A DNA stretch of 64,000 nt from an uncultured bacterium (lineage in GTDB: Bacteria > Krumholzibacteriota > Krumholzibacteriia > LZORAL124-64-63), in NCBI GenBank assembly GCA_937910695.1, contig CALEMW010000219.1, forward strand, positions 78,276 through 142,275. Reading direction: 5' to 3'. Numbering within the stretch: position 1 is the first letter of the stretch; each line of letters starts with the position of its first letter. Below are positions 26,376 to 33,863 of the stretch, piece by piece. The notes beneath the pieces were generated by a model that saw only the letters and a list, made by a program, of their open reading frames with translations, had not been told where the DNA came from and ran no database searches. The position numbers were made by a program, and so were the translations under genes.

Positions 26376-27026
26376 TTACCAGGGAATCGGGATCCCTACC
26401 AGGACATGGAGGGTCCAACTGGAATAGTCGAGAGGACGTTGGATATAGCTGCGCCAGCGCCCCTTGATCGTCACAATGACATGGTGGGCCGGTTCCGCTT
26501 CGTAACCGATCTCCATGATGGCGGACCACCAGCGCTGCTCGGCCTTGACCCATGTGGGAGCAGCGGGCGTACTGCCGTCCTCGGATTCCGTAACGACGGC
26601 GGAAGGATAGGAAACCAGCGAACGTCCCCCTCCGAATCCCGCGAACAGAACCGCCCCGTGGTCGATTCTGCCCTGATCGACGAGGTATTTTCTGAAAACG
26701 ACGTCGGCGGTCTTGGCATCGCGGCCCTGGGCGAGGGGGCGCCACTCCATGTCCAACAGGAGTCCCGTGTTCCAGTGGTAGAGCGTCGGCGAGAATTCCG
26801 CGGCCCGGGATGGGCGGAAGAGGATGGAGGCATTGAATCCGATGGTGCCGGAGCCCCAGTCGGGGCTGCCGCCCAGAGTCGGACCCAGGCTGATGAACAC
26901 CGGATCAACGCGGTCCGGCCGATCAAGGGCAGGCCTCAGGACACCCGACGCATCGGCCGACAGCGAACTGCCGATCAGCAGGGCCATGGCAGAAAACCGG
27001 ATTATGAAGTCGCGCCGCACCTTCAT
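26376..27026 (-). CDS. Predicted small outer-membrane beta-barrel or surface protein
   Basis: 216 residues, family not recognised. The start MKVRRDFIIRFSAMALLIG is a signal peptide and ATG 27026 has AGGAGG at 6 nt. The mature part alternates hydrophobic and polar residues in strand-like segments (LYHWNTGLLLDMEWRPL, WWSAIMEIGYEA, HHVIVTIKGRWRSYI, WTLHVLVGIPIPW) and ends in Trp, the aromatic C-terminal residue that BAM recognises in outer-membrane barrels. Barrel topology is inference. It lies 119 nt upstream of the VCBS gene, divergent from yigZ. Confidence 0.55.
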   Translation of the reverse strand: MKVRRDFIIRFSAMALLIGSSLSADASGVLRPALDRPDRVDPVFISLGPTLGGSPDWGSGTIGFNASILFRPSRAAEFSPTLYHWNTGLLLDMEWRPLAQGRDAKTADVVFRKYLVDQGRIDHGAVLFAGFGGGRSLVSYPSAVVTESEDGSTPAAPTWVKAEQRWWSAIMEIGYEAEPAHHVIVTIKGRWRSYIQRPLDYSSWTLHVLVGIPIPW

Positions 27027-27090
27027 CGGGAACCTCCTATCCCGGAACACACAAGCAAAGGGAATGCCAACTCCACTCTGTCACAACCCG

Positions 27091-27119
27091 TTGTCACGAT
27101 TAGAGAACCGGTTTATGAT
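27091..27119 (+). promoter_or_regulatory. Sigma-70-type promoter for yigZ
   Basis: TTGTCA (27091-27096), 17-nt spacer, TATGAT (27114-27119), about 70 nt upstream of the yigZ start. Both hexamers have only one mismatch to consensus. Confidence 0.7.
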
Positions 27120-27190
27120 CAGTCCCTGTCGCCGGGGAAGGCGACGTCGATCTGTCCGTATCGGTCCGTTCCCAACCAGGAAGGCTACCC

Positions 27191-27829
27191 GTGTCCGCAC
27201 CTACCGACGATGCCGCCGAAGGCCCCGGCTACGACACTCTGGTCGGTCCGGTCACCTCCGAATTGAAGGTGCAACGGTCGCGCTTTCTGGCCGAGGTCCA
27301 CCCCATCGTCGACGAACAGGAAGCCCGATCCATCGTCGCCGCTGCGGCCAAGCAATATCACGACGCCCGTCACGTGTGCTTCGCTTGGCGTCTCGGTCCC
27401 GTCCACGCGCGCGTGGAGCATCGCAGCGATGCCGGCGAACCTTCGGGCTCCGCCGGCGAACCGATCCTCAACGCCCTGCGCCAAGCAGAACTGTCCGACA
27501 CCGTGGCCGTCGTCGTGCGCTGGTTCGGCGGCGTCAAGCTCGGCACCGGCGGACTCGGCCGCGCGTACAGGGACACCGTGGCCGCCGCTCTCGATGGAGC
27601 CGCCAAACGTCGTATCCATCTCGGCGGCGAACTCGAAATCATCTTCCCTTACTCCCTTCAGAAGACTGTGAACCATCACCTGGAGCAGCACGGCGGCCGG
27701 CGCGTGTCGGAAGTCTACGCCGACGATGTCGTGTGGCGCGTGTGGCTTCCCTCCCACACCCTCGACGCCTTCGATGCAGCAGTCACAGAGGCTGGTCAGG
27801 GTCGCCTACAAACGAAAACCCCGGAGTAG
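27191..27829 (+). CDS. yigZ: YigZ/IMPACT (UPF0029) family protein
   Basis: 212 residues from a GTG start with GGAAGG upstream. The conserved N-terminal domain shows KVQRSRFLAEV, DARHVCFAWRLG, DAGEPSGSAGEPIL and the signature VVVRWFGGVKLGTGGLGRAY. A second small domain follows, as in bacterial YigZ. The family (IMPACT/Yih1 relatives) is conserved but its bacterial role is not firmly known. Its last codons and TAG stop are part of a terminator hairpin. Monocistronic, convergent with the sigma factor gene. Confidence 0.93.
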   Translation: MSAPTDDAAEGPGYDTLVGPVTSELKVQRSRFLAEVHPIVDEQEARSIVAAAAKQYHDARHVCFAWRLGPVHARVEHRSDAGEPSGSAGEPILNALRQAELSDTVAVVVRWFGGVKLGTGGLGRAYRDTVAAALDGAAKRRIHLGGELEIIFPYSLQKTVNHHLEQHGGRRVSEVYADDVVWRVWLPSHTLDAFDAAVTEAGQGRLQTKTPE

Positions 27830-27842
27830 CTCCTCCGGGGTT
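27817..27842. terminator. Bidirectional terminator containing the yigZ stop codon
   Basis: 10-bp stem AACCCCGGAG (27817-27826) with CTCCGGGGTT (27833-27842) and a 6-nt loop beginning with the TAG of yigZ. On the minus strand the stem is followed by TTTCGTTTG, a good rho-independent terminator for the sigma factor gene. Confidence 0.85.
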
Positions 27843-27885
27843 CCGTGCACTCTGTTCTGTCGGTCTCACTCACATGGTCACTTGC

Positions 27886-28839
27886 TCAAGCTGTCATGTC
27901 CTTCATGTCCTGGTAGTCGTGCATGTAGCGGAAGGTCTTCGAATTGCGGATCTTCTCGAAGGCCTCTTCCTTGATCTGGCGGATGCGCTCGCGGGTCAGG
28001 CTCATCTGCTGGCCGATCTCCTCGAGGGTCATCTCATGATCGGTGCCCAGACCGTAGTACATGCGCAGGACCTTGGCCTCGCGGGGCTTCAGGTCGCAGA
28101 GCATCCGCTCGATGCTCTCGATCAGGTCTTCCTCCAGCACGGGCGCATCGGGAGCCTTGCTTTTGGTGTCCTCGAGGAAGTCCATGTAGGTGGAGTCCTC
28201 GTCGTTGCCCACGAAGTCGTCCAGGAAGAAGTTGTCCTGCATCAGGGGCAGGGTGTCCTTCACCTCGTCGACGGACAGGCCGAGCTTGGCCGCGATCTCG
28301 TCGGGCATGGGCTTGCGGCGCAGCTTCTGCTGCAGTTCGCTGCTCGCTCGCTTGATCTGGTTGAGCACACGGGCCCTGTTCAGGGGCATCCGCACGATCT
28401 TGGAATGGTTCGCCAGGGCGGCCAGGATCGACTGACGGATCCACCACACGGCATAGGAGATGAATTTGTAGCCTCGGGTCTCGTCGAACCGCTGGGCCGC
28501 CTTCAGCAGGCCGAGGTTGCCCTCGTTGATCAGGTCTTCCAGGGGCACACCGTAGTGGGCATATTCCTTGGCGATCGAGACCACGAAACGCAGGTTCGAG
28601 TTGACCAGCTTGTGGAGAGCGGCTTCGTCTTCCTTACGGATGCCGCGGGCCAGCTCGCACTCCTCTTCGCGGGTCAGCAGGGGGAACGCCTTGACCTCGT
28701 GAAAATACAGATCGAGGTTCGACATGAGCTGAGCACTGTCGCGCCGGGGCTTACGGGCCATCGCCTTGGGCTTGCGGGCGGTGGCGGCAGCGCGGGGCTT
28801 GCGGGCCTTGGCGGTGGTTTTGCGGGTTGTAACGGCCAT
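27886..28839 (-). CDS. RpoD-like sigma-70 factor (no region 1.1) with basic N-terminal tail
   Basis: 317 residues. Region 1.2 (LDLYFHEVKAFPLLTREEE), region 2 (NLRFVVSIAKEYAHYG, DLINEGNLGLLKAAQRFD, YKFISYAVWWIRQSI), region 3 and region 4 with the HTH TLEEIGQQMSLTRERIRQI are all present, so it recognises standard -35/-10 promoters. Region 1.1 is absent, as in short Bacteroidetes-type primary sigmas; it could be the housekeeping factor or a group 2 factor. The first ~37 residues carry repeated KARKPR/ARKPKA/ARKPRR segments, unusual for sigma factors and like histone H1 tails. ATG 28839 has GGAAGG at 6 nt; an in-frame upstream ATG lacks one. Confidence 0.9.
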   Translation of the reverse strand: MAVTTRKTTAKARKPRAAATARKPKAMARKPRRDSAQLMSNLDLYFHEVKAFPLLTREEECELARGIRKEDEAALHKLVNSNLRFVVSIAKEYAHYGVPLEDLINEGNLGLLKAAQRFDETRGYKFISYAVWWIRQSILAALANHSKIVRMPLNRARVLNQIKRASSELQQKLRRKPMPDEIAAKLGLSVDEVKDTLPLMQDNFFLDDFVGNDEDSTYMDFLEDTKSKAPDAPVLEEDLIESIERMLCDLKPREAKVLRMYYGLGTDHEMTLEEIGQQMSLTRERIRQIKEEAFEKIRNSKTFRYMHDYQDMKDMTA

Positions 28840-28893
28840 GTCAAACCTTCCAAATTTCGTTGATTTCTTCGTGGTTCCATACACTCTACAACA

Positions 28894-28936
28894 AGTCCCG
28901 TGCCAGGGACTGGATAACTAGGATCATTGAGATCCT
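28894..28936. promoter_or_regulatory. Two adjacent palindromes upstream of the sigma factor gene
   Basis: GTCCC-6 nt-GGGAC (28894-28909) and AGGATC-5 nt-GATCCT (28920-28936), 55-97 nt upstream of the start codon in an AT-rich intergenic region. They could be operators or leader hairpins. No clear promoter hexamers could be placed. Confidence 0.35.
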
Positions 28937-29014
28937 GCATTCACAACTTATTCATATTTCACACGATAGACATCCCAGGATCATGACCGACTCCCATGGA
29001 TTTCCCCACCAAAA

Positions 29015-29047
29015 GCGCCGATATTGACATTCTGTCAAGATCGGCGC
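29015..29047 (-). terminator. Terminator after the DUF4139-like gene
   Basis: 15-nt arms (29015-29029, 29033-29047; GCGCCGAT...ATCGGCGC) with one mismatch and a 3-nt loop. On the minus strand TTTTGG follows. It lies 34 nt beyond the stop of the gene ending at 29081. Confidence 0.8.
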
Positions 29048-29080
29048 GAAAGCCAGGACATGGTGTCAATACGAATGCGA

Positions 29081-30490
29081 TCAATTCGAGGTGCGGATTC
29101 GGTAACGCAGAACCGATATTCCGTCAGCCGGGACGGAGACGTCGAAACGAGCCTGAAACGCCTCAAGTTTGGCAAAATCGTGGCTCGTTTCCAGCACCGT
29201 CCACTCGCCCGGCATTGCCTCGAGCACTTCAATGACCACGTCGTGATCCGAGCGGTTGCGGAGTTCGATCTCCCAAACCGATTCGTGGGTCCGCTCACCC
29301 ATGCTCCGAAATTCCATGCGTTTGCGATCGGCCACCAGGTCGAACGCGTATCCCGTCTGCAGGTGGAGTGTTTCGTCGCGGGGCGTGTGATCGATCTGGG
29401 ATTCCCCCAGCAGTTGCCGCGCCCCCGACGACGACGTGCCGTAGATGCGCACGATGCCGGCCGGCAGGGGAACGCCCAGGTGATCGTCCTCAGTGTTCTT
29501 CACTTCATGCATGACGGCGATTTTCTCAGTGCCCCGCTCTCCACCGCGACCGAAGAAACGGCCCATGTTGCCGGACTCGAGACGATAGCGCTTCTGGACA
29601 GGAACGCCGGACGACGTGAACAGCGACACCTGCTTGATCTCTTGGTCCCGCAGGCTGGTGTGCCCGGGAACGGTATAGAGGTGATAATCACCCACGCTCT
29701 CCTGTGCCATGTTGCCGTCGAAGGTCGCCATGGCCATGAGCTCGGGCTTGGGGCTTCCCCGTCCATGGGTTTGCTGGACCCTATTCACGTCGCCTGCCAG
29801 AAGCATGAGGCCGGCATCGTCGAACGTCGTGCCGCTGCGGTTCTGAACGGTGACCCAGGCCTGGACATCGGCCTTGTCACCTTGATCATCAAGTTGGAAG
29901 ACATAGTCGGCCGACCACGACAAACCACCGGTCAGATAGGAGACGTCGATGGCCCTCTCACCTTCCCGATCAGCGTCGAGACGCCAAACCATGGTGGGCC
30001 GGGCCCTCAGGTTTTCCGGCAGGCTGGATAAGGCCAGGCGACCCGGCACTTCGAACACGATCTCGCCATCGACCTCGTAGACCGGACCTTCCGCTGTTCC
30101 CAGCAGCTTTCCGGTCAGGCGACGGCCGTCTTCCTGGATCCAGGTCAGCTCCCTCCCCACGTACTTCTCGAGGATCTTGGCCCGGGACATCAGATCGAAC
30201 TCGTAGCTCTGCTCGATCAACCTGAACGGACGTCCGTCGGATTGATCGACGATCAGGGAACGGGGATCGATGCGGGCCGGTACGCCACGGAACTCCAACC
30301 AGCTCTCCCCATCCGGCAGCTTGACCGTCCTGGTTTCGCGCACCAGGGCCAGATCGCTATTGTAGACCGTCAGTTCGAGTCTGGTGCGCTCCTCGGACTC
30401 GGAACTCGACACGTTCCGGTCCGCCCCTGCGGCAGGAGCGGCGGCGAGGATGGTGGCGGCGGCGAGGATCAGCCATTTCATGGTGGTCAT
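29081..30490 (-). CDS. Exported DUF4139-like protein
   Basis: 469 residues. A signal peptide (MTTMKWLILAAATILAAAPAAGA) is followed by a beta-rich protein. Segments LTVYNSDLALVRETR, WLEFRGVPARIDPRSL, SYLTGGLSWSADYVFQL, VQNRSGTTFDDAGLMLLAG and a C-terminal strand pair near IELRNRSDHDVVIEV resemble the DUF4139 family of secreted proteins, function unknown. GGGAG with 5-nt spacing supports the start. It is transcribed alone, divergent from the receiver-domain gene, with its own terminator. Confidence 0.75.
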   Translation of the reverse strand: MTTMKWLILAAATILAAAPAAGADRNVSSSESEERTRLELTVYNSDLALVRETRTVKLPDGESWLEFRGVPARIDPRSLIVDQSDGRPFRLIEQSYEFDLMSRAKILEKYVGRELTWIQEDGRRLTGKLLGTAEGPVYEVDGEIVFEVPGRLALSSLPENLRARPTMVWRLDADREGERAIDVSYLTGGLSWSADYVFQLDDQGDKADVQAWVTVQNRSGTTFDDAGLMLLAGDVNRVQQTHGRGSPKPELMAMATFDGNMAQESVGDYHLYTVPGHTSLRDQEIKQVSLFTSSGVPVQKRYRLESGNMGRFFGRGGERGTEKIAVMHEVKNTEDDHLGVPLPAGIVRIYGTSSSGARQLLGESQIDHTPRDETLHLQTGYAFDLVADRKRMEFRSMGERTHESVWEIELRNRSDHDVVIEVLEAMPGEWTVLETSHDFAKLEAFQARFDVSVPADGISVLRYRIRTSN

Positions 30491-30676
30491 GATGTCTCCC
30501 TAACATTCGGCACAATTGCAGATCTCGGAGTCAAGAAGCGTCCCATGTTGCCGATGACAAGCGGGATCGTCGTCCTCTCCGCGATGCGCCGGGCAGTTGA
30601 GTCCGTAGGCGCGTCCCGTCATCGAACTGCCGTCGTTCCGTTCGGGTTCCCGTTCGGCCCGGCCGCTGGAGGCCCC

Positions 30677-31054
30677 GTGCAGCCAACCGTCCTGATCGCC
30701 GACGACACCAGCTTCATGCGTTTCGTTCTCCGTGAACTGCTCGACGAGATCCCCCTGGTGCGGATCGCCGAAGCGGGCTCCCTCGAGGAAGCCGAAGATC
30801 TGGCAACGGCACTGTCACCTGACCTCGCCGTCGTCGATACGACAACCGAGAAGTTCGACGGCTGCGAATTGATCCGCAGACTCGTCGTCGGTGACCATAG
30901 TCCACGGGTCGTCGCGATCATCGGAATCGACGATCTCGCCGCTGAGCTGGCGGCAAAGGCCGCGGGCGCCGAGGCGGTCATGATCTGCCCCTTCGATCCC
31001 GATGTCGTGCTCACCATCATGGAGAACATGCTGCAGCCGGCGATGCCGGTCTAA
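30677..31054 (+). CDS. Receiver-only response regulator with atypical switch residues
   Basis: 125 residues from a GTG start preceded by GGAGG at 4 nt. A single CheY-like fold: acidic pair Asp9/Asp10 in LIADDTS and phospho-acceptor Asp54 in LAVVDTTTEKFDG. The conserved Ser/Thr after beta4 is Gly83 (VVAIIGID) and the conserved Lys before the PF dipeptide is Cys104 (VMICPFDPD). A receiver without these usually cannot switch normally on phosphorylation. No output domain and no kinase adjacent. Convergent with uppP, 18 nt apart. Confidence 0.8.
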   Translation: MQPTVLIADDTSFMRFVLRELLDEIPLVRIAEAGSLEEAEDLATALSPDLAVVDTTTEKFDGCELIRRLVVGDHSPRVVAIIGIDDLAAELAAKAAGAEAVMICPFDPDVVLTIMENMLQPAMPV

Positions 31055-31072
31055 ATCGGTCTGTCGGCTCGA

Positions 31073-31858
31073 TCAGTCCAGGATGACGAACATCACCAAG
31101 CCCAGGGGCACGCAGTAGAAGGCGAAACGCCAGAAGTGGCGCTGCACGACGAGCAGCGCCGTGAGCCGTATCGCCGCCAAACCAACCAGAAACGCCACCA
31201 ACACTCCGAGGACCAGCCCGAACGGCGTGGCTGCGGTCGTAGGCAGACCCTTCATGGTTTCCAGCAAAAGAGCACCGGCGATGGCCGGCACCGCCATCAG
31301 GAAACTGAAGCGGGCCGCCTCCTCGCGGCCGAGCCCCAACCACAACGACGCCGCGATGGTTGAACCGCTCCGGCTGATACCGGGCGTGATGGCCATGGCC
31401 TGGGCGAAGCCGATGAGAAACGCCTTGTACAGCGGGGGCGCAACGGGATGCCACTCGCCACGAATACGACGCCGACCATCGGAGTCCTTGGCCAGTCGCG
31501 TGGACAGCAGGATCAGACCGGTGACGACCAAACAGACGGCAGCGACCCGCGGATCATGAAATAGGCGGGTGACGGTGTCCTTGAAGATCAGGCCGACAAT
31601 CACCGCGGGCACTGTCGCGGTCGCCAAAGCGACCATGTACTGGACCGCCGGGGCGTCGAAGGAAAGCAGGCGCCGGATGTCCTTCCAGTACGCAACCACC
31701 ACTGCGGCCAAGGTCCCACCATGCAGCACGACATCGAGGAAAACATCGCCGGTGAAGGTTGAAAACCAGTTCTGCAACAAGACAAGATGACCTGAACTGC
31801 TGACAGGCAGGAATTCGGTCAGGCCCTGAACGACGGCCAGAATCACCAGTTGAATCAT
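31073..31858 (-). CDS. uppP: Undecaprenyl-diphosphatase
   Basis: About 261 residues, eight hydrophobic helices. Recycles undecaprenyl diphosphate for peptidoglycan and surface glycan synthesis. The two family motifs are present: GLTEFLPVSSSGHL near the N-terminus and GISRSGSTIA in the second half. Start taken at ATG 31858; a GTG two codons upstream (31864) is better spaced (10 nt) from AAGGA and may be the true start. It follows the TPR gene by 19-25 nt on the same strand. Confidence 0.95.
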   Translation of the reverse strand: MIQLVILAVVQGLTEFLPVSSSGHLVLLQNWFSTFTGDVFLDVVLHGGTLAAVVVAYWKDIRRLLSFDAPAVQYMVALATATVPAVIVGLIFKDTVTRLFHDPRVAAVCLVVTGLILLSTRLAKDSDGRRRIRGEWHPVAPPLYKAFLIGFAQAMAITPGISRSGSTIAASLWLGLGREEAARFSFLMAVPAIAGALLLETMKGLPTTAATPFGLVLGVLVAFLVGLAAIRLTALLVVQRHFWRFAFYCVPLGLVMFVILD

Positions 31859-31883
31859 ATCCACGACGAACGTGTCCTTCCGC

Positions 31884-32744
31884 TCAGTTCCCTTCACCCC
31901 GCGCCAGGCGATAATGTCGGCGGGCCTCCTGGTGCATCATCAAAGCGTCGAGTGTGAGCGCCAATTGATAGTGCAGGCGACCGTCGTCGGGAAGATGATC
32001 CAAGGCACGGTACAGCGATGCGAGAGCGTCCTCGTATCGTTCCATTTTGTGGAGACAGACCCCGGCATGGAGGTGGCTCCTGACAAGCCTGTCGTCGAGC
32101 CGGAACGCCTTTTGAAAACGTGCATAGGCTTCGTTGTTGACACCCTTCTTGAGCAGGGCGAGTCCGGCGAAGTAATGCGACCGAGCCGAATCCGGTGAGG
32201 CGGCCGATGCAGCTTCGAAGGACTCGAGGGCGGGTTCGAGATCGCCCGCGTGATAGTAGACCAACCCCAGGTTGATATGACCGTCGGCGTCAGGCCGCTG
32301 GTCGAGGGCGGCTTCGAAGCTGCGGATCGCCTCACGGGTCCGTCCCTCCTCGGCATGGATGGCTCCCATGTTGTGGTGGGCGTCCGCTGTATCTCCGCCG
32401 ACGTTGACGGCGCGGGTGTATGTGGCGACCGCTTCGTCGCGGCGTCCGAGATCGTCGAGAGCCGCACCCAGATTGGTCAGGTACCGAGTCTGCTGGCCGT
32501 CGCAGGCGACAGCCTCGGCAAAGGCGACGGCCGCATCCGGCACCCGCCCGCTCTTGCGCAGAACACATCCCAGCCGATAGTACCAATCGGCACGAGTGTC
32601 GTCGAGGATCAGAGCGTCACGGTAGGCCCGTTCGGCTTCCTCGAGCTCACCCGCCGATTCCAGGGCTCGTCCGCGGCTGAAACAGCATTCGGCGTCGCGA
32701 TCGGCAATGGGACCGCCGTCGTTGATTCCATCAAGGTTTCGCAT
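31884..32744 (-). CDS. TPR-repeat protein
   Basis: 286 residues, probably soluble. About six to seven tetratricopeptide repeats, for example ADRDAECCFSRGRALESAG, ADWYYRLGCVLRKSGRVPD, TRYLTNLGAALDDLGRRDE, ADAHHNMGAIHAEEGRTRE, ADGHINLGLVYYHAGDLEP and ARSHYFAGLALLKKGVNNE. Such repeats form a protein-interaction superhelix; no catalytic domain is attached. The start ATG 32744 is chosen because repeats begin soon after, but the ribosome site is weak and upstream in-frame codons exist. In an apparent operon with uppP. Confidence 0.8.
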   Translation of the reverse strand: MRNLDGINDGGPIADRDAECCFSRGRALESAGELEEAERAYRDALILDDTRADWYYRLGCVLRKSGRVPDAAVAFAEAVACDGQQTRYLTNLGAALDDLGRRDEAVATYTRAVNVGGDTADAHHNMGAIHAEEGRTREAIRSFEAALDQRPDADGHINLGLVYYHAGDLEPALESFEAASAASPDSARSHYFAGLALLKKGVNNEAYARFQKAFRLDDRLVRSHLHAGVCLHKMERYEDALASLYRALDHLPDDGRLHYQLALTLDALMMHQEARRHYRLARGEGN

Positions 32745-32902
32745 GGAGCGCACACTACGAAAACCCCGTCCAGGGGTCAACGAATTGTTCGCTTCGGCGC
32801 CTGCGGAAGTGACGGCAACCCCCAATCATCACTCAAGTTCGCCGATCAGCGGTCGATATCTTCAGCACGACTCAATCTGGGACCCACGACCGGAGATATC
32901 CG

Positions 32903-33343
32903 ATGACCGCCACGAACACCGACCGTATCCTCAAAGAGATGTTCACCCGGCTGTTGAACATCGAGCTCGAATCCGGCATCGTCGACAAGCTGATTCCCGT
33001 CGTCGACGGCGTCATGGAACGCCTTGCGAACACTTTAGACACCGACACCGTCCAGGGTCAGAACATGATGCGGGCCCTGCTCTGCTCCATGGTGGCCCAT
33101 GGCTGGGGCCTGGGCATGCACCCGCACAACAACCCCGGCCAGAACAAGGACGGCGAAGGGATCGAAGTCAGAGTCTGCAAGGACATCCTGATGCCCATGG
33201 ACGACCTGCGTTCACTCCGTTACATCAAAAAGGACCCGGACGGCCGCGTGAAGAAAGCGCTGTTCGAACCGGACCAGAACATGCGGATCCGCAACCACAT
33301 CGATGCGATCCTCAACGACGTCAGCGAGCACTGGGAAGACTGA
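32903..33343 (+). CDS. Hypothetical protein
   Basis: 146 residues, no family recognised. GGAG lies 7 nt before the ATG. Probably soluble and mixed helical: an amphipathic N-terminal helix (ILKEMFTRLLNIELESGI), a His/Gly/Asn-rich stretch (HGWGLGMHPHNNPGQNKDG) and a charged C-terminus ending SEHWED. Its own terminator and normal GC and codon character for the region suggest a real, independently expressed gene. No signal peptide or membrane span. A metal-binding role for the His-rich stretch is conceivable but unsupported. Confidence 0.7.
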   Translation: MTATNTDRILKEMFTRLLNIELESGIVDKLIPVVDGVMERLANTLDTDTVQGQNMMRALLCSMVAHGWGLGMHPHNNPGQNKDGEGIEVRVCKDILMPMDDLRSLRYIKKDPDGRVKKALFEPDQNMRIRNHIDAILNDVSEHWED

Positions 33344-33365
33344 CCACGCACCGATGAATAGAATG

Positions 33366-33392
33366 AGGGGGCCTCCTGGGAGGCCCCCTTTT
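33366..33392 (+). terminator. Rho-independent terminator
   Basis: 10-bp stem GGGGGCCTCC/GGAGGCCCCC (33367-33376 with 33379-33388) followed by TTTT. It lies 23 nt after the stop of the hypothetical gene; it may also serve the convergent zinc-ribbon gene. Confidence 0.9.
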
Positions 33393-33410
33393 CCATATCG
33401 GCGCAGCAGG

Positions 33411-33803
33411 TTAGAGCAGCGGGCGTCCGGCGGCGAGGATGGTGTTGACTGCATCACGAAAGAGATGATCGTAGGTTCCGTCCCCGGTTCTGTCCCGGAA
33501 GACATCCCAAGCCACGGCCAGGTCCTCGGCGAAGACATCGAGCAACGTCCCGTCGGACAAAGCGGCATCGCGCCGTGCACGGTGGTAGATCACCATGTCG
33601 GAAATGAGGGTGCGGGCTACACGGCGCGCCCACACTTCATCGGTGCCGACCCTGTCTCTACTGGACGATCTGCGTGCTGCATCGGTCAAGTCGATCCTGA
33701 ATTCGTGCTCACACGCCGCACAGCGCAACCTCATCACACGTCGGGGTGTGAGGGCGCTTTCGAGGTGGTAGCGGGTGCGGCAACGGGGACAGTGGATGTC
33801 CAT
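33411..33803 (-). CDS. Zinc-ribbon domain protein
   Basis: 130 residues. The N-terminal MJ0042-type zinc ribbon has two CxxC knuckles, HCPRCRTRYH and LRCAACEHEFRI. The helical C-terminal region (ARRVARTLISDMVIYHRARRDAAL onward in two parts: ARRVARTLISDM, then VFAEDLAVAWDVF) resembles tails of uncharacterised zinc-ribbon proteins of other Gram-negative bacteria, as far as I recall. ATG 33803 has GGAGG at 4 nt. It follows recG by 60 nt and is the last gene of the minus-strand run extending from the dcw cluster. Function unknown. Confidence 0.75.
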   Translation of the reverse strand: MDIHCPRCRTRYHLESALTPRRVMRLRCAACEHEFRIDLTDAARRSSSRDRVGTDEVWARRVARTLISDMVIYHRARRDAALSDGTLLDVFAEDLAVAWDVFRDRTGDGTYDHLFRDAVNTILAAGRPLL

Positions 33804-33863
33804 GGTTCCTCCGGATGAGTGTCTCCGGAAGTTATCGGCGGGTTCCACAAGTTCTAAAGCGGA

